From a virus, in IMG/VR virus record IMGVR_UViG_3300042307_002096, positions 1 through 64,000 of that record: DNA of 64,000 bases. One strand, written 5' to 3'. Below are positions 29,947 through 37,930 of this stretch, in pieces. The position numbers and the translations under genes are program-made. How positions within the stretch are numbered: the stretch's first letter is position 1; every line of letters begins with the position of its first letter. The notes under the pieces were generated by a model. It ran no database searches. It saw only the letters and a program-made list of their open reading frames with translations, and had not been told where the DNA came from.

Positions 29947-30963
29947 GTGGAGCTAAATCAAGAATTTCTTATAGAGACGTTTTATTCTTATTGCAAAAGA
30001 CCTTTGCATAGGAAGTATCAGAACGTTTTTAATGCAGAATGTCCCGTTTGTAAGGAAGGAAAGTCCGCCGGTAGATCTAGGCGTTTATTTTATTTTCCTC
30101 ATAAGCAGTATTTCTTTTGTCATAATTGTTCTAAGTCCTGGAAACCTTTTGAATGGGTCAAAGAAGTAACTACTCTTACTGTTCCAGAAATTATAAAAAG
30201 AAATAACGAAAAATCCGGAGAGATTACAAAATACACAAAACTCAACAAAGTTACTCCTTTAAGTGCTAACTTTGTTATACCTGATCTTCCAGAAAGTAGT
30301 ATTGAGCTCACAGACCCAACTCAAGTAGAGTTTTATAAAGACAATAAGTTTATTAAATTAGCTTTAGAGTATTGTCAAAACAGACGATTGTTGACAGCTG
30401 TTAATACATGCAAACGGTTTTTCTTGTCATTAGAAGACAAAGTACATAAAAACCGTTTGGTTATTCCTTTTTATGATAATTCAAATAAGGTAGTATGTTA
30501 CCAAACCCGATCTTTAACTAAACACCAATTTCCTAAATACCTGACAAAGTTTGGAGAAAAAGAATTATTTGGAACTAATAACATTGATTCAGAAATTCCT
30601 TATGTTTTTGTTTTCGAAGGTCCAATTGATTCTATGTTCGTAAAAAATGGAGTAGCAATGGCTTCTTTAGCACCTACTGAAAAGCAAATGCAGCAGTTAA
30701 GCAATTTGTTTGGTTATGAGCAAATTTATGTTTTTGATAACGACAAAAATAATAAACAGACAGCTAAGAAAATTGAAAAGTATATTAAAGAAGGAAAAAG
30801 GATCTTTATTTGGCCAAAAGAATTTTCCAAGTTTAAAGACTTCAATGAAGTTTGTTGCAATTTAGGATTAGATGAAATTCCGTGGAAGTTTGTTTTGAAG
30901 AATTCTGCAGAAGGACCAGAAGCATTAATAAAGCAAAAACTTCTTAGGTCCCAGCCATTTTAG
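29947..30963 (+). CDS. 61: DnaG-type DNA primase (T4 gp61-like)
   Basis: GTG start. The 338-residue product has an N-terminal zinc finger (CPVC near residue 34 and CHNC near 58), a linker, and a TOPRIM core (YVFVFEGPIDSMFVKNG, IYVFDNDKNN, KFKDFNEV). Length matches T4 gp61 (342). It makes RNA primers for lagging-strand synthesis with the gp41 helicase encoded at 55528. It overlaps a convergent gene by 20 nt. Confidence 0.9.
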   Translation: MELNQEFLIETFYSYCKRPLHRKYQNVFNAECPVCKEGKSAGRSRRLFYFPHKQYFFCHNCSKSWKPFEWVKEVTTLTVPEIIKRNNEKSGEITKYTKLNKVTPLSANFVIPDLPESSIELTDPTQVEFYKDNKFIKLALEYCQNRRLLTAVNTCKRFFLSLEDKVHKNRLVIPFYDNSNKVVCYQTRSLTKHQFPKYLTKFGEKELFGTNNIDSEIPYVFVFEGPIDSMFVKNGVAMASLAPTEKQMQQLSNLFGYEQIYVFDNDKNNKQTAKKIEKYIKEGKRIFIWPKEFSKFKDFNEVCCNLGLDEIPWKFVLKNSAEGPEALIKQKLLRSQPF

Positions 30964-32494
30964 TTCCAAGCATACCAGCTTGAGCTATTTGAGTTGCTGC
31001 TCCAAGTTTTCCTGACCAATCCGTTGGTTCTCCTTCTCGAATATAATTTCCTAAGTCTCGAATTTTGTTTATTAAGTCTTCAGCTGAATCGTTTCCGGAT
31101 TTGGATTGAACGTCGATATTAGCTAACGTATACCCTCCTTTAGGTATTGACATGTTTTGTTCGCTCGAAGAAAGAGATGAGTCTGTAGTATTAATAGGGG
31201 TATCGGTTTGTGTTTGTTCGCTCGAAGAAAGAGATGAGTCTGTAGTATTACTGGGGGTATCAGTTTGTGTTTGTTTGCTTTTTGAAGAAGCCTGAGTAGC
31301 AGCGTTTTGCAATAAAGAATTAAACGAATCGTTCTTGTTGCTCGAAAGAGATAGTACAGAAGCTGAAGGACTTGACATTCCTGTCAATTTTAATAATTCT
31401 TCCTCAGAAATTTTAGCTATTTCTTGGTTCTGTGTTTGGTTTATTACTGTAATAGTTTTATTAATTTTATCATGAATAATTTGTGTTTTTTCGTCCCCAA
31501 TATTAGGGCCGGCCATGATGGATTTAGTAGCTGTCGCTTCTGTTAAAATTTTGCAGTAGTTTAATACAGATCTATTAAAATTTGACAAACGTTTTTCAAA
31601 AACAAAATTACCATCTTTAAGTGTATTTTTTACAAATATTTCTAAATTATTTGGTTTAATTGTGTCAGAAGCAAATTGTGCGACTTGATTGTTATAATAT
31701 TTGCGAATAGCATTTCCGAGTTCCAACAATTTTTCGACTGAAGCCTTATCGTAAAGTCTTGCGTATTTTCCTTTTATGAGTTGGCCTCCTCCTGCATAAG
31801 AGTTAATATTTCCATATAAAATGTCGTTTATAAATGAATTTGCGGCTGGTACCGTGTTCATTGGATCTCTAACTTTTTTGCGAGCCGACAGCAATCCTAG
31901 TACTGTTGTGTAAATACTTGCTTTTGGATCTTTTAAATATTTTTCTAAAGCTAATTCTCCTATAACGTTTTCGGTTAATTTTTTGCGAAGACCTGATTCC
32001 AGCATGCGAGCTTGAACAGTCAATGATGAGTAATCTAATGGCCATCCATTTTCTTTGGCTTGTTTATTAAAATATTCTATATATTCGTTAATACTTTCGG
32101 TTTGCTGCTCAATATTTATTACGCTTAAATTTTTTTCAAAATCATTAAACAGCGCTTTGTTTTTGCCGCTTAATTTTTGCACAATGTACAAAATAAAATC
32201 CACGAGAGGAAATGCCTCAACATACCGTGTAAACGGCGCAATTGTAAGTTGGTTTTTGTCAGCAGATTGTCTTATTGTTGATATAAGTGTTTTTAAATCA
32301 TTCGTGCTTTGGAGAACTGGTTTTTTATAAATTTTTTGATACGCAGAATTAAATAGTTCATACGGTGTTTGATTATTATTAATTTTTGTTTCGGCAAAAA
32401 ACCCATAACTAAGATCAGAAGAGCTACTGGTGGTCTGAATCACTTCCTCAACCTCGTTCAACAAACTTTCAACAATGCTTTCAAAATCAATCAT
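30944..32494 (-). CDS. Large protein with leader-like N-terminus
   Basis: The start at 32494 (MIDFESIVESLLNEVEEV) is preferred to one at 32530 because the N-terminus then fits the MxFxxIVxxLLNE pattern shared with neighbours. The 516-residue product is helical with a Ser/Thr/Gln-rich low-complexity region holding two near-identical 18-residue repeats (TDSSLSSSEQTQTDTP). The end reads GAATQIAQAGMLGTKMAGT. Possibly a virion or prohead protein; no family recognised. Confidence 0.6.
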   Translation of the reverse strand: MIDFESIVESLLNEVEEVIQTTSSSSDLSYGFFAETKINNNQTPYELFNSAYQKIYKKPVLQSTNDLKTLISTIRQSADKNQLTIAPFTRYVEAFPLVDFILYIVQKLSGKNKALFNDFEKNLSVINIEQQTESINEYIEYFNKQAKENGWPLDYSSLTVQARMLESGLRKKLTENVIGELALEKYLKDPKASIYTTVLGLLSARKKVRDPMNTVPAANSFINDILYGNINSYAGGGQLIKGKYARLYDKASVEKLLELGNAIRKYYNNQVAQFASDTIKPNNLEIFVKNTLKDGNFVFEKRLSNFNRSVLNYCKILTEATATKSIMAGPNIGDEKTQIIHDKINKTITVINQTQNQEIAKISEEELLKLTGMSSPSASVLSLSSNKNDSFNSLLQNAATQASSKSKQTQTDTPSNTTDSSLSSSEQTQTDTPINTTDSSLSSSEQNMSIPKGGYTLANIDVQSKSGNDSAEDLINKIRDLGNYIREGEPTDWSGKLGAATQIAQAGMLGTKMAGT

Positions 32495-32548
32495 TATGTT
32501 AATTATCATTTTGAGGTGAAAATTGCACACAAACTATTAAATAAGAAT

Positions 32549-32848
32549 ATGACAAAGACGTTCGATCAAATTTGCAAAGGAATTCTTGGAGAGATGGTGA
32601 CTACTCCCACGACACCTACAGTGACTCCGGGACAGACTCCAAAGCCAGGAACGCCAGCTCCTAGTCAACTAACTACACAAAATCAGCAAAATTCTTCTCA
32701 TGACCTTCCAGAAGAAGTTACTAAATTGTTCATCGCTGCTAAAACTCCACAAGAAGTCAATGCTGCTTATTTAAAGCTTCAAGAGCTAAACAAAACAAAA
32801 CCAACTCAGCCTGCACCACAACCAAATGCAGCCAACCAACAAGCCTAA
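32549..32848 (+). CDS. Pro/Thr-rich protein with leader-like N-terminus
   Basis: ATG at 32549 (MTKTFDQICKGILGEM) has a TAAATA box at -11 and removes an unlikely N-terminal extension. The 99-residue product has a Thr/Pro-rich linker and a short helical part (LPEEVTKLFIAAKTPQEVNA), then a Pro/Gln end. ILGE|M would be the gp21-like site. It overlaps the next gene by 23 nt. Confidence 0.55.
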   Translation: MTKTFDQICKGILGEMVTTPTTPTVTPGQTPKPGTPAPSQLTTQNQQNSSHDLPEEVTKLFIAAKTPQEVNAAYLKLQELNKTKPTQPAPQPNAANQQA

Positions 32849-33443
32849 GACTCAAAGAAGTCGTTGCACTTTTTGCGGATCTACGGATCGAGGCAAAGGA
32901 TGTCGATTTGGTCCTCATGGAGTACATTTTCATCCAGATGATACAACAAAATGTGCATATTGCGGGTCATCGGATTACGGAAAAGGTTGTAGAATAAATC
33001 CAACAAGCAATTTGCATATTCACGGTTCGGTTTATAATAATATGTACAAAGAAACAGTTCAAAGCTTCTTAGATAACAATATATTGCTGAAAGAACTTAA
33101 AAAAAATTACAAAGAATTTCAATGTTACGCTTTAGGTATTATTGATGAAAACGGAAACAAGATTAAAAATCCTGTAACAGAGTCAGAACAACTTTCGTAT
33201 ACCCCATTTACTAAAACTGTTTTAAAACTTAAAAAGTACCTTGGTTCTAAAATAGAATTAATGGAAGCAAGTGAGTGTTTGGATACAGCAATCAATCTTA
33301 ATGAAAACATTGAACATTATAAAAAAGTTTTGATGTATCAAGATAAAGTGGAATCTATTGTTAACGAATTATATAAAACATTAGATGAAGCTCAGCAGGA
33401 TGGATTACCTTTAGAAGATATTAAAAAGTTAGTAAAAGCTTAA
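32826..33443 (+). CDS. Protein with two tandem zinc ribbons
   Basis: A 205-residue protein. Residues 12-70 hold two similar units, CTFCGSTDRGKGCRFGPHGVHFH and CAYCGSSDYGKGCR...HIHG, each a CxxC-GKGC-H.H zinc unit. The rest is helical with LGIIDENGNKIKNP and TPFTKTVLKLKKYLG, a segment I recall from uncharacterised T4-like structural-region proteins. Possibly a DNA-binding virion or packaging factor; uncertain. Confidence 0.6.
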   Translation: MQPTNKPKTQRSRCTFCGSTDRGKGCRFGPHGVHFHPDDTTKCAYCGSSDYGKGCRINPTSNLHIHGSVYNNMYKETVQSFLDNNILLKELKKNYKEFQCYALGIIDENGNKIKNPVTESEQLSYTPFTKTVLKLKKYLGSKIELMEASECLDTAINLNENIEHYKKVLMYQDKVESIVNELYKTLDEAQQDGLPLEDIKKLVKA

Positions 33444-33453
33444 ATAAAATTAT

Positions 33454-33762
33454 ATGAAATTCCAATTTGATCAATTAGTATTAGAGTTATTAAAGGAAAA
33501 CAAAAATTATGATCCAGGAGCTGATGGGTATTTAGAATCAAAAAATTTCAATTTAACTAAAGAAATTAAAGAAACCGTAGCAAGTATGCTCAAAGGAGAG
33601 TTTTCCTTACATGGAGTATATAACACGGACATAATTCAAAATCTCAGATTTGAAGAAGGAGTTATTAAAGGTACGCACTTTACTGGCGGCAATTTTGCTT
33701 GTAAGCTTAATAATATTAAGCCACAAAACGTATCCGTAGCAGTTAAAAATAAAACAAAGTAA
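33454..33762 (+). CDS. Small protein with leader-like N-terminus
   Basis: A 102-residue protein starting MKFQFDQLVLELLKEN, with LLKE|N as a possible cleavage site. The body is mixed with a Gly/Phe turn (GTHFTGGNFACKLNNI). A TAAATAAAA box lies 13 nt upstream, 10 nt after the previous stop. Not recognised. Confidence 0.6.
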   Translation: MKFQFDQLVLELLKENKNYDPGADGYLESKNFNLTKEIKETVASMLKGEFSLHGVYNTDIIQNLRFEEGVIKGTHFTGGNFACKLNNIKPQNVSVAVKNKTK

Positions 33763-33776
33763 GGGTTAGTAAAAGC

Positions 33777-33804
33777 TTGACATAAACAAGAAGTATTGTA
33801 AACT
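33777..33804 (+). promoter_or_regulatory. Sigma70-like promoter
   Basis: TTGACA (33777-33782) and TAAACT (33799-33804), spacer 16 nt, before the gene at 33811. No TGTCC element. Confidence 0.5.
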
Positions 33805-33810
33805 TCTTAC

Positions 33811-34092
33811 ATGTCTAAAGAAACATTAAACATCACACTCACAGAAGAAGGTCTTGCTTCAGTAATTTCCGCTTTGCTTTTTTCTTGTTCCGTCAACGTC
33901 ACTTCAAATACAAACGAAGAATATCAGCAAGAATTGTTTGCTGTAGCTAAACAACTCAAAAAAGTTAAGCCAGATATCAAGCTTGACAATATCCAATTTT
34001 TGAAGGAAGATGATTATGAGGACTCACTTTCTGCTGATCTTTTGAAAGAATTTAAAAATAATTTAGAAGTGACTTCGTTTGATAATATTTGA
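33811..34092 (+). CDS. Hypothetical acidic protein
   Basis: A 93-residue acidic helical protein (MSKETLNITLTEEGLASVIS...) and first gene of the unit with queD and queE. Not recognised; a role in the deazaguanine pathway cannot be claimed. Confidence 0.55.
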   Translation: MSKETLNITLTEEGLASVISALLFSCSVNVTSNTNEEYQQELFAVAKQLKKVKPDIKLDNIQFLKEDDYEDSLSADLLKEFKNNLEVTSFDNI

Positions 34093-34093
34093 T

Positions 34094-34540
34094 ATGGGAA
34101 ATTATACTTCTACTAAAATTATTGAATTGGGTTCTTGTGCTTTTAGGCAATGGAAAGCTGACGGAACTCATTGTCGGTTCTTGCATGGGTATCGCTTGAT
34201 GGCTAAGTTTTGGTTTGAATGTTCTGAATTAGATCACCGCAATTGGGGAGTCAATTTTGGAGGACTGAAAGAACTCAAACAAATCCTTCAAAAGCAATTT
34301 GATCATACTTTATGTATATCTGCTGATGATCCTCTTCTTGCTATATTTAAAATGTTGGACGGACAAGGTGGGTGCGAACTCCGAATTATGGATGGTGTAG
34401 GAATTGAAAAAACAGCAGAGTGGTGTTTTAATGCAGCTCAATTATTTTTAGAATCAAACGAAGAAACCCGCAATCGTTGCTGGGTTTCAAAAGTAGAAGT
34501 TTGGGAACATGAACAAAACAGTGCAATTTATACAAAATAA
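34094..34540 (+). CDS. queD: 6-carboxytetrahydropterin synthase (QueD)-like
   Basis: ATG at 34094 follows the previous stop. The 148-residue product aligns with QueD/PTPS: CRFLHGYRLMAKFWFE, WGVNFGGLKELKQIL, DHTLC, and a C-terminal VEVWEHEQNSAIY. Two usual zinc His are not seen: AAH is replaced by CAF and HGH by HGY, and DFxxLK reads NFGGLK. It may use altered metal binding or have diverged activity. Its neighbour is queE, and folE lies at 59753, so a preQ0-type route is likely. Confidence 0.8.
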   Translation: MGNYTSTKIIELGSCAFRQWKADGTHCRFLHGYRLMAKFWFECSELDHRNWGVNFGGLKELKQILQKQFDHTLCISADDPLLAIFKMLDGQGGCELRIMDGVGIEKTAEWCFNAAQLFLESNEETRNRCWVSKVEVWEHEQNSAIYTK

Positions 34541-34547
34541 AAAAAAT

Positions 34548-35312
34548 ATGGATAACAACACAGAAGAAAATTATTTGCTGATTAGTGACGATGGACCTGG
34601 TTTTTTTACAATTGAGGGAGAAGGCGAGTACGTAGGACAACCGAGCGTTTTTATGAGATTGTTTGGTTGCAATCTTTCTTGCAAAGCATTCGTTTCAGAG
34701 AGTTCCCCTTATGGGTGTGATTCTTTTATTTCTTGGTCAAAAAAGAACAAATATTCGTTTGAAGAAATTTTTAATTTTTACGAAGAAAAGAATTTTATTG
34801 AACATCTTAGAAATAGAGCTATTTTTAAAATTACAGGAGGAGAACCTACACTCAGACAAGAACCGTTACTCAAATTTATTGACGCTTTTGTCATCCGTTA
34901 CGGTTTTATTCCAAGAATTGATTTTGAAACCAATGCTACCATTCAACCTGATGAACGTTGGGTTACTAAGTTTGGAGCAACCTTCACAACATCTCCAAAA
35001 TTAACTACAAACGGAGATCCAGAAGAAAAAACATACAAACCAGAAGTTCTCAAATGGCATGTTGATCACAATTCGGGTTTTAAATTTGTCATTACTTCAG
35101 ATCGGGACATTGAAGAAATTTGGAGAAAGTATGTAGAGGATTTTGAGGGTATCAACGTACCATTACAACGCATTTGGTTTATGCCTTGTTGCGGTTCAAG
35201 AGAAGAACACATTGAAAGAGCACAAGCTGTAGTAGAATATGCAAAAGCAATGCATGTCAATTTTAGTCCTCGTCTTCACTTACTCGTTTATGACATGGCA
35301 CTCAAGGTTTGA
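34548..35312 (+). CDS. queE: 7-carboxy-7-deazaguanine synthase (QueE), radical SAM
   Basis: ATG at 34548 is chosen. The 254-residue product begins with GPGFFTIEGEGEYVGQPSVFMR, and FGCNLSCKAF...YGCDS gives three Cys with an enlarged gap before the third, as I recall for phage QueE. KITGGEPTLRQ and FETNAT follow, matching the family's SAM and substrate motifs. The enzyme makes CDG, the precursor of preQ0, used by some phages to modify DNA or tRNA. No QueC or transglycosylase is in the window. Confidence 0.88.
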   Translation: MDNNTEENYLLISDDGPGFFTIEGEGEYVGQPSVFMRLFGCNLSCKAFVSESSPYGCDSFISWSKKNKYSFEEIFNFYEEKNFIEHLRNRAIFKITGGEPTLRQEPLLKFIDAFVIRYGFIPRIDFETNATIQPDERWVTKFGATFTTSPKLTTNGDPEEKTYKPEVLKWHVDHNSGFKFVITSDRDIEEIWRKYVEDFEGINVPLQRIWFMPCCGSREEHIERAQAVVEYAKAMHVNFSPRLHLLVYDMALKV

Positions 35313-35342
35313 TTTAATTTAAAACATCTTTAAATAAACTTT

Positions 35343-36014
35343 ATGAAAATCGCATTGATGGGTGCTCACTGTGTAGGGAAATCTACATTAATTGAAGAAT
35401 TTATTAAACATTGGCCAATGTACAAAAAGCCAGAAAAAACTTACAGAGACATTATTAAGGAAAAAAATCTTAATATTAATATGCAAGGAGACAAAGAGTC
35501 ACAAAGAGCAATTCTTAATGCCTTAGTTGATGAAGCTCAGCTTGCGAGTACGTCTGACGACAAACATATTATTTTTGATAGATGCCCAGTAGACAACATT
35601 GCTTATACACTCTGGCATTACGCAAAAGGGACGGAAGGATTTACTCCGGAGTTTGTAATGACTTGCAAGGACATTGCGGCTCTTTCCTTGAAACATATTG
35701 ATCTTATTTTTTATGTTCCAGCTCGTAAAGAAATTCCTATTACTCCGAGAGAAGGAAGAGAAACAAACGAAGCATTTCGAGAAGAAATTGACAATATTTT
35801 TGACTCATTGGTAGAGTCTTACGAAAAAAATACTGGAGCATTTTTTCCTTCAGAAGATTGTCCTGCTGTGATTCGTCTTGAAGGTCCACCAGATATGAGA
35901 ATTCCTCAGATCAAGCTTTATATTAAAGACAATGGTAACTGCTTTGGAGAAGAAGATGGTTCTTTAATTGACGCTTCTAAGGTTGTATTAGACGCAGAAA
36001 AACAACCTTTTTAA
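35343..36014 (+). CDS. P-loop kinase/ATPase (AAA_28, NadR-like)
   Basis: A 223-residue protein with Walker A GAHCVGKST (residues 7-15), IIFDRCPVDNIAY as a Walker-B/DRx lid region, and DLIFYVPARKEIPITPREGRE. This matches the small AAA_28 P-loop kinases related to NadR and nucleotide kinases. The substrate cannot be told. A TAAATA box is 12 nt upstream. It converges with the next gene, overlapping by 4 nt. Confidence 0.75.
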   Translation: MKIALMGAHCVGKSTLIEEFIKHWPMYKKPEKTYRDIIKEKNLNINMQGDKESQRAILNALVDEAQLASTSDDKHIIFDRCPVDNIAYTLWHYAKGTEGFTPEFVMTCKDIAALSLKHIDLIFYVPARKEIPITPREGRETNEAFREEIDNIFDSLVESYEKNTGAFFPSEDCPAVIRLEGPPDMRIPQIKLYIKDNGNCFGEEDGSLIDASKVVLDAEKQPF

Positions 36015-36433
36015 GTAGTAGGTTTTAACTTTAACCTCAAAGCAAAGTCATTAAACTTCCTTTGAGGTTTTTGTCGTTTAAGGCTGTTTTCAGCAGCGCT
36101 TTCAAGGTCTGGAGAATTAAGATCAAACTTACCACAATATGGTATTGGAAGCTGGCTCATCATTCCGTCAAAATAACTATCTACAAAGTTGCCAATCCTT
36201 TTTGTAATAGCTTTTTTAGAAATACACAACACTTTTGGAAACGGACTTTGGGTTGTTTTATAAGTGGATTCAATACTCTTAAAACAAAATCCTAGAATAA
36301 TACGTCTTCCATCTGCACTGTTAAGTTGAATGTTATTTTTACGAGCAAAATCAGTAGCAAATCTCAATCCTTGTTCAAAAGAAGGATAAATATCAATTAC
36401 ACAAATTCTGGATTTTGGAAATGTTTTGATCAT
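36011..36433 (-). CDS. Hypothetical basic protein
   Basis: A 140-residue basic protein (MIKTFPKSRICVIDIYPSFE...) that overlaps the upstream GIY-YIG gene by 4 nt. It has no recognised domain, though CVIDIYPSFEQGLRFATDFA suggests an alpha/beta N-terminal fold. Confidence 0.5.
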   Translation of the reverse strand: MIKTFPKSRICVIDIYPSFEQGLRFATDFARKNNIQLNSADGRRIILGFCFKSIESTYKTTQSPFPKVLCISKKAITKRIGNFVDSYFDGMMSQLPIPYCGKFDLNSPDLESAAENSLKRQKPQRKFNDFALRLKLKPTT

Positions 36434-36849
36434 AGCTTAAAGTTTTTAGGTGGCTTACCAATACGCACGTTTAATATACCATTATAGAAATGCTCACTTA
36501 ATATTACGTCTTGTTCAATTTGACGCTTTATTTCTTTATATCCCAATTCCCATTTAGATCCACCCCACTCTAAAATAGTAAATGTAAATTTGTCTTTGCC
36601 ATACTTAGCAATATCTTCGTTTAGCTCTTTTGACGAGCCAGTATAAGTCTTCCAATCGCTTTCCTTATGGTCAATACGGTTTCTTGTCTTTCCTTTCAAT
36701 GGTTTTCTTTTAACTCGAGAAATGCATTGTTTTTTGCCAATGTATTTTTTGGGTTCCGTCAACGCGTTGTTGCTGATTTCGTAAATGAAACCAAAAGCCT
36801 CTTGATTATAGTTCAATCCTTCAGCAAGTTGCCAGTGTCCTAAATCCAT
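36430..36849 (-). CDS. GIY-YIG-type endonuclease
   Basis: A 139-residue protein with FGFIYEI (GIY-like strand), KYIGKKQC (YIG strand) and SDWKTYTGSSKELN with a probable catalytic Arg/Lys region, then ILEWGGSKWELGYKEIKRQ. Such short enzymes are found as phage homing (Seg-like) or repair nucleases. It shares a minus-strand unit with its neighbours. A CAAATAAA segment lies upstream. Confidence 0.7.
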   Translation of the reverse strand: MDLGHWQLAEGLNYNQEAFGFIYEISNNALTEPKKYIGKKQCISRVKRKPLKGKTRNRIDHKESDWKTYTGSSKELNEDIAKYGKDKFTFTILEWGGSKWELGYKEIKRQIEQDVILSEHFYNGILNVRIGKPPKNFKL

Positions 36850-36855
36850 AAAAAT

Positions 36856-37083
36856 TTATTTGGATTTCTTTTTGTTTTTGGATTTTTTCTTGCGCTTGTT
36901 CATACCGGAGCGTGTAATAACCCCACCAAATAAACTTTTGGGAGTGCGAGCATCTCCGGGAGCATAATTATCCCCGCTAAATTCAGTGGCAGTAGCTCCA
37001 ACGTTTGGTCCAAAAGCGGATCCAGCTCCACCAGCAACTACGTCTTCGTTAAGGACTTCTTCAACTATTTTTTGAAATTCCAT
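36856..37083 (-). CDS. Small basic protein with leader-like N-terminus
   Basis: A 75-residue protein starting MEFQKIVEEVLNEDVVAGG, with the MxFxxIVxxVLNE pattern, a Gly/Ala/Ser-rich middle and a Lys-rich tail (RKKKSKNKKKSK). It may be a small DNA-binding head protein of prohead-core type, processed after VLNE. No homolog is identified. Confidence 0.55.
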   Translation of the reverse strand: MEFQKIVEEVLNEDVVAGGAGSAFGPNVGATATEFSGDNYAPGDARTPKSLFGGVITRSGMNKRKKKSKNKKKSK

Positions 37084-37104
37084 AAAAGTAATTAAGAAAA
37101 ATAG

Positions 37105-37133
37105 TTGACAATTATACTAAGTAAACGATATTA
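37105..37133 (+). promoter_or_regulatory. Promoter of putative ncRNA
   Basis: TTGACA (37105-37110) and GATATT/ATATTA about 37127-37133, spacer 16-17 nt. It faces the non-coding stretch and is divergent from the minus-strand gene. Confidence 0.5.
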
Positions 37134-37480
37134 ACTACATCACTGTTAGTGCCACCCAAAGCGTAATAGCGGGGCTTAGTAGTAAGATAAACAAACAGGA
37201 GTCAGTGATTAATAAATTAAAAACACATCTCGAAGTGCGCTAATTGCGTGACCGTTGTTTAGCATTTTTGCTAGGACCGCTCAAGCCAGCCCTTATAGGA
37301 CAACCGAGGGGGCATACTAATCACAAGATTTTTTGAAGCTTGTTACACCCGACTGAGACTCGTTTTATACGGAGTATTAAAGATTGGAGGTTTTCCCTAA
37401 TAACGGGGGACCTCCCTCCTTCAATCTGAATTGCCGGAATATAAAGATATATTATAAAAGGGCGGGAGAAAGAAAAGTAG
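37134..37480 (+). ncRNA. Putative structured non-coding RNA
   Basis: The 430-nt gap 37084-37516 has no gene on either strand, yet is richer in G+C than its surroundings. It holds strong hairpins: GGAGGT-TTTCCC/GGGGGA-CCTCC (37386-37415, nested in GATT/AATC) and AGCA-TTTTT-GCT near 37264-37275. It ends near a T-rich run (37484-37499). It is not tmRNA or tRNA, and no RNase P, 6S or group I core was recognised. Family unknown; ends are approximate. Confidence 0.5.
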
Positions 37481-37516
37481 ATTTTTTATTTTTTTGGTTT
37501 ATTGTTTATAAATTAA

Positions 37517-37930
37517 ATGGAAGAAAATACCTCTAAAGATTTGTTTATTGAATACCATCAAAAGATAGAAGAATTTCTTAAAATTGATGAATTGAATATG
37601 AAAGACGCACAAATGGCTCTTCCTTCAGTTAGGCATTATTGGGTTGGACGTTTAATGTTCCATAAACAACAAATCAACAAACTCAAAAAGGCTAAAGAAA
37701 AAGCTACAAAAACCCTTCGTGTAAAATTAGAAAATGAATCTCCTATTGGGTTGAGTCCAAAAACAATTGCTGAATCTATTTCTAAGCATGAAATAATGCA
37801 AAAAATTGATGATCAAATTATTGACAATGAATTGCTCGTGGAGTATTTGACCAAAGTAGAATCTAATTTTAGAGATGCTCAATACGGAATGAACAATCTT
37901 ACAAAAATTATCACGCTAGAAACAACATAA
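37517..37930 (+). CDS. uvsY: UvsY-like recombination mediator
   Basis: A 137-residue helical protein equal in length to T4 UvsY (137). It has charged helices with YWVGRLMFHKQQINKLKKA and SKHEIMQKIDDQIIDNELLVEYLTKVE, comparable to UvsY's K-W-x-x-x-Y region and C-terminal helices. It lies directly before a UvsW-like helicase, as uvsY and uvsW are neighbours in T4. It would load UvsX onto gp32-covered ssDNA. The call rests on size, pattern and linkage. Confidence 0.7.
   Translation: MEENTSKDLFIEYHQKIEEFLKIDELNMKDAQMALPSVRHYWVGRLMFHKQQINKLKKAKEKATKTLRVKLENESPIGLSPKTIAESISKHEIMQKIDDQIIDNELLVEYLTKVESNFRDAQYGMNNLTKIITLETT

Noticed and set aside
37134-37480. RNase P RNA, 6S RNA or group I intron in the non-coding region
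   Set aside because: I looked for RNase P conserved segments, a 6S-type single long hairpin and a group I P7 core and saw none convincing.
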